DNA of 33,228 bases from Pseudomonas syringae (lineage in GTDB: Bacteria; Pseudomonadota; Gammaproteobacteria; Pseudomonadales; Pseudomonadaceae). A program made the translations under genes and the position numbers. Positions within the stretch are counted from its first letter, which is position 1. Each line of letters opens with the position of its first letter. The stretch lies in assembly GCF_021606685.1 (NCBI RefSeq), contig NZ_WKCB01000063.1, positions 1-33,228 on the forward strand. The letters are read 5' to 3'. The notes beneath the pieces were generated by a model that worked only from the letters and a program-made list of their open reading frames with translations, was not told the DNA's origin and made no database searches. Positions 30,099-33,228 of this stretch are shown here, in pieces.

Positions 30099-30587
30099 AT
30101 GGAACGCTTTATTGAAAATACGATGTACGCCTCGCGTTGGCTGCTGGCACCGATCTACCTGGGGCTGTCCCTGGGCCTGCTGATCCTGGCGCTGAAATTC
30201 TTCCAGGAAATCATTCACGTTATTCCCAACATCTTCACCATGTTGGAAGCCGAAGTGATCCTGCTGCTGCTGTCGCTGATCGACATGGCGCTGGTGGGCG
30301 GCCTGCTGGTGATGGTGATGATCTCCGGCTACGAGAACTTCGTTTCCCAGCTGGACATCGATGAAAACAAAGAAAAGCTCAACTGGCTGGGCACCATGGA
30401 CTCTTCGTCATTGAAGATGAAAGTGGCGGCGTCCATCGTGGCGATTTCCTCGATTCACCTGCTGCGCATCTTCATGGATGCCAAGAACGTCGATCCACAG
30501 CACTTGATGTGGTACGTGATCATCCACATGACTTTCGTAGTGTCGGCGTTTGCCATGGGGTATCTGGACAAACTCACCAAGCACTGA
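30099..30587 (+). CDS. UPF0114 / TIGR00645 family membrane protein (YqhA-like)
   Basis: A 162-residue inner-membrane protein equivalent to PA4574. It starts MERFIENTMYASRWLLAPIY, the family signature, and has four predicted membrane segments (about 14-36, 51-76, 107-126, 136-156). The conserved loop GYENFVSQLD is between helices 2 and 3. Length matches the family (about 160-165). The ATG is preceded by GTGTGAGAACCC, a weak site. It ends 15 bp from the convergent glycosyltransferase gene. The function of this family is unknown. Confidence 0.93.
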   Translation: MERFIENTMYASRWLLAPIYLGLSLGLLILALKFFQEIIHVIPNIFTMLEAEVILLLLSLIDMALVGGLLVMVMISGYENFVSQLDIDENKEKLNWLGTMDSSSLKMKVAASIVAISSIHLLRIFMDAKNVDPQHLMWYVIIHMTFVVSAFAMGYLDKLTKH

Positions 30588-30602
30588 TGCCCCGCGCCGG
30601 CC

Positions 30603-32036
30603 TTACTGCTCGATGAAGTAGTAAGGCTGGCGATTAATTGCCATTTCCTTGATCACCCTGACCTTGTTGCTCAAGCCGGTGGTGTGGTCCAGCAGCGCAA
30701 CGTTGCCGGGCTTGGCGGCGAGGTAGTGGTGCAGTTCGGGTTCGCTCTGCAGGATCGGCAGGTAGGCCTGGGTGTAGAACACGCTGGCTCCGGCAATCCT
30801 TTCGTTGGGCTGAAACAACACCACGTCCTTGCCTTGGGCTTGCAGTGCCTGGATCTGACTGATCAGCGGCACGAACGACTGGTGCGCGTCGGCTTTGGGG
30901 GCGAACCAGAACGCGGCGACCAGGTAGCAGCTCACCGCCAGAGTGAACACGCCGCCCACCAGGGTTTTATGGTGTTGATACAGCGCGGGTTTGTGGGCTT
31001 TCAGCCAAGACAGCAGCACCCGCGCATATTCGGCAGCGAGTACGGCGGCGGCCGGTGTGAGGGCCATCAGGTAGACCGTGCGTTTGCTCGACGCCAAGGT
31101 CAGCAGGCTGAATTGCGCCACCAGCCATAGGCTGAAAAACAAGCGGTAGCGGTCGCGCACCAGGCTTTTACGGAAATGCCACAGCCCCAGATACACCAGG
31201 ATGTTCCACGGCAGGAACGCCTCAGGCAGCTTGGCGATGTAGTAATAGAACGGCTCGTAATGCCCGGCCTCGACAAACGAGCCGCTGAACCGCCCGACGC
31301 TGTTGGTCCACAGCACTTCGCCCACCGCCTGCATACCGCCGCGCTGATACAGGAAAACCAGCCAGATCATCAGCGGCACCAGCGCCAGCAGGGTGAACGC
31401 TGCTGGCCGTAGCCAGTCGCCAATCCGCAGGCGCTTGTCCATCACGCTGGTACAGGCCAGGTACGCGAAGATCACGACCCCCGGCATCGCCAGCCCCAGC
31501 ACGCCTTTGCTCAAGGTGGCGATCACCATGCCGGCGGTAAACAGCACCCACGTACCTGTGGCACAACCTGGGCGCTCCGCGCGCATAGCCTGGTAGAACG
31601 CCAATAGCGCGGTGGTCACGCCCAGGCTGAGCAACGCATCTTCGCCCACACCCCGCACGTTGCTCCAGTAACTGGCCATGGTCGCCAGGATCAGCGCAGC
31701 GCTGAACGCCAATGCTTGCGGCCGCCCGAACCTGCGCAACATGACGTAAAGCTGCATCACACTGAACAACCCGGCAAACGCCGAGGCCAAGCGCACGGCA
31801 GCGGTGGACGCGCCAAACAGGCGAATCGCCCCGGCGTCGAGCCAAAGGCTCAGGGGAGGCTTTTCCAGGAAGGGCTCACGAAACAGCTGCGGCACCACCC
31901 AGTTATTGTCCAAATGCATGGCCATGGCGATCCCGGCCACACGGGCTTCGGTAGAGCCTTGCAGCTCATGGTTACCCAGCGCAAAGAAGAACAACACAGC
32001 AGCAAGCAGGAGCAGTAAAGGAGCGGGGCGCTTCAT
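30603..32036 (-). CDS. GT-C glycosyltransferase of the ArnT/PMT superfamily
   Basis: A 477-residue polytopic membrane protein with about 10-12 hydrophobic segments. The N-terminus has the GT83/GT39 layout: one membrane helix (about 5-20), then the first periplasmic loop with ELQGSTEARVAGIAMAM, where acidic Glu residues occupy the catalytic and metal region, then FLEKPPLSLWLDAGAIRLFG, the conserved KPP loop of ArnT-like enzymes. These enzymes transfer sugars from polyprenyl phosphates onto lipid A, other glycans or proteins. It is shorter than ArnT (about 550) and has a small C-terminal soluble part. No arn genes are nearby, so the acceptor is unknown. The ATG has no clear Shine-Dalgarno (GGTAGCC). 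Confidence 0.85.
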   Translation of the reverse strand: MKRPAPLLLLLAAVLFFFALGNHELQGSTEARVAGIAMAMHLDNNWVVPQLFREPFLEKPPLSLWLDAGAIRLFGASTAAVRLASAFAGLFSVMQLYVMLRRFGRPQALAFSAALILATMASYWSNVRGVGEDALLSLGVTTALLAFYQAMRAERPGCATGTWVLFTAGMVIATLSKGVLGLAMPGVVIFAYLACTSVMDKRLRIGDWLRPAAFTLLALVPLMIWLVFLYQRGGMQAVGEVLWTNSVGRFSGSFVEAGHYEPFYYYIAKLPEAFLPWNILVYLGLWHFRKSLVRDRYRLFFSLWLVAQFSLLTLASSKRTVYLMALTPAAAVLAAEYARVLLSWLKAHKPALYQHHKTLVGGVFTLAVSCYLVAAFWFAPKADAHQSFVPLISQIQALQAQGKDVVLFQPNERIAGASVFYTQAYLPILQSEPELHHYLAAKPGNVALLDHTTGLSNKVRVIKEMAINRQPYYFIEQ

Positions 32037-32153
32037 GGGAAATGGCTACCGAGGCAGGTGACCGCTCGGAGGGAGCGGCCGTGGCATTCGGCTAGTATCT
32101 GTCGACGTTTCTGAACATATCGTGAACGAGCGCTGGATTTTTCGGGCCTACCT

Positions 32154-33179
32154 TCATGGCGTCTTCAAGCTGGGCAGAGCGGCTTTACCTTGAGGCGTCA
32201 GCAGCGGCTCAAGTTCATCCCAGGTAAAGCTCAACTCGTTGTCACAACCGTCGCCTTGGGCGGGCGTCGACAGCTGCATGCCTTGGGTGTTGAAGCTCAA
32301 ATCGAAGGTGGTATAGCTGGTGACCGCCGGGCACCCTTCATCCGTAGTGGTTTGCTTGGCCAACCAACTGCTGAACGTAACCGGCAACTTGATGTGGCCG
32401 GAGTAGGGGTTGTCCCATTCCTGGCGGCCACCCAGCCATGTCCAAGGATCGACACGTTCGCCGGTTTGCAGATTCCAGCTATGCAGCCCCCAACTGATCC
32501 CCCCACGACCGTAACCCGCCGACCAGCGGTAGAACCGCACGGTGATCCACGCTGACGACCAGTAGAACGGCTCCACCGTGATTTCGCTGGTCGCGGTGCT
32601 GCCGCTCTGGTCCAGGCTATTGCGCCGCTCACGATAAAACGCTGCCAGGCCCTCCGGAGGTACAGCCATGCGCGCGAGATCCTGATTGATCTTATCGATG
32701 CCCGGGCCAGTGCCCTCGAGCTTCAGGGTGACCTGACCCCCTTGGGTCTTCACCTGATAACTGTGATCGCCCATGGTTTTCTTCTCGACTGTTGCCGCAG
32801 GGGGCAACGCCTCAAGGGCGTTGTTATAGGCATCGCTGGCGCACCCGTCCGCATCCACGCGTTTCAGCGCCAGCGCCAGGCTTTTGCCGCCCAGGGTTTT
32901 ACTCCAAGTACCGGTGAGGGCGTCGCCCTGAGGATCATCCAACTGCCAGAAACCGGTCTGCCCCTCTTCGACCCACGGCTCGCTGGCATTGGCTTGGGAC
33001 AACTGAATGGGAGTCAGAATGCGCTGGTAGTAATAACTGCCATTGGCGCCATGAGCCCCATTAAAACAGGCAGTGATAGCAGATTTACCCAACGTGCCCG
33101 TCCAGACGCCCGCCAGGTCGGCGGCGTAAGCAAGCGCAGGGGCAAAGGTGAGGGTGAGAATGGCCAGGGGCTTGAACAC
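32154..33179 (-). CDS. Exported protein of unknown function with C-terminal DUF3298-like region
   Basis: 341 residues from a GTG start at 33179, with GGAAG about 11 nt upstream. The signal peptide is MFKPLAILTLTFAPALAYA. The mature N-terminal half (GVWTGTLGKSAITACFNG, YYYQRILTPIQL) looks like a small beta-rich domain; a short repeat of the G-x-W/L-x-K pattern occurs at TGTWSKTLGGKSL. The C-terminal part, ending SFTWDELEPLLTPQGKAAL, resembles the DUF3298/RsiV-type domain, a weak resemblance by eye. Four Cys (about 38, 112, 280, 312) could form disulfides. Function unknown. It lies upstream of the glycosyltransferase on the same strand with a 117-bp gap. Confidence 0.75.
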   Translation of the reverse strand: MFKPLAILTLTFAPALAYAADLAGVWTGTLGKSAITACFNGAHGANGSYYYQRILTPIQLSQANASEPWVEEGQTGFWQLDDPQGDALTGTWSKTLGGKSLALALKRVDADGCASDAYNNALEALPPAATVEKKTMGDHSYQVKTQGGQVTLKLEGTGPGIDKINQDLARMAVPPEGLAAFYRERRNSLDQSGSTATSEITVEPFYWSSAWITVRFYRWSAGYGRGGISWGLHSWNLQTGERVDPWTWLGGRQEWDNPYSGHIKLPVTFSSWLAKQTTTDEGCPAVTSYTTFDLSFNTQGMQLSTPAQGDGCDNELSFTWDELEPLLTPQGKAALPSLKTP

Positions 33180-33228
33180 GGGGATCGGACTTCCGGTTGT
33201 CTGATGTGAGGGGGGCAGGGTAATGGGA

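Overview
The window looks like chromosomal DNA of a fluorescent Pseudomonas (P. fluorescens group). The evidence is high-GC coding sequence, many REP/REPIN palindromes of the GTGGGAGGGGGCTTGC and GTGGCGAGCGGGCTTG types, and a gene order that follows the P. aeruginosa PA4615-PA4574 core block as I remember it: fpr, mscL, katB, ankB, radA, a PilZ protein, cstA/yjiX/yjiA, glyA, morA, ettA, gdhA, a Lon-like protease and a UPF0114 protein. These calls come from recognising protein motifs and synteny; no database search was run.

Layout. 1-2500: a LuxR-type solo regulator (-), a ferredoxin-NADP reductase (+) and mscL (-), the last two sharing a bidirectional terminator. 2700-6300: the peroxide-defence pair katB-ankB, then radA, all on +. 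6300-10500: a convergent PilZ c-di-GMP receptor (mapZ type), then a pyruvate/peptide-uptake cluster (CstA/BtsT transporter, YjiX/YbdD small protein, YjiA/CobW GTPase). Three REPINs punctuate this cluster; one, with perfect 37-bp arms, lies between yjiX and yjiA. 10500-16000: glyA and the large GGDEF-EAL membrane sensor morA, both on -. 16000-20400: ettA and gdhA (+), a convergent Gre-like factor that shares the CTAG stop tetranucleotide with gdhA, and a small lipoprotein.

20500-22045 is the most accessory-looking part: an AT-richer orphan gene with a type I restriction (HsdR N-terminal) nuclease core, bracketed by REP elements, with an unusually structured 5' leader. 22071-24502 holds two exported proteins (DUF4105 and DUF3015 families). 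24700-27208 encodes a Lon-like AAA protease preceded by an apparent coupled mini-ORF whose ribosome site lies inside a hairpin. 27209-27788 is non-coding and contains a REP pair flanked by two different minisatellites, one of which runs exactly in phase into the REP. 27789-33179 carries a small Pseudomonas-type hypothetical, a large lipoprotein, a UPF0114 membrane protein, a GT-C (ArnT/PMT-like) glycosyltransferase and an exported protein.

Themes are stress protection (KatB/AnkB, MscL, Fpr, RadA, Lon-like protease), c-di-GMP signalling (MorA makes or degrades it, the PilZ protein binds it), and carbon and nitrogen assimilation (CstA/YjiX/YjiA, GlyA, GdhA). The strongest candidates for new biology are regulatory or repeat structures: the double minisatellite at the REP pair, the leader of the orphan nuclease, the occluded mini-ORF before the protease, and NtrC-like half-sites plus a 17-bp palindrome before gdhA.
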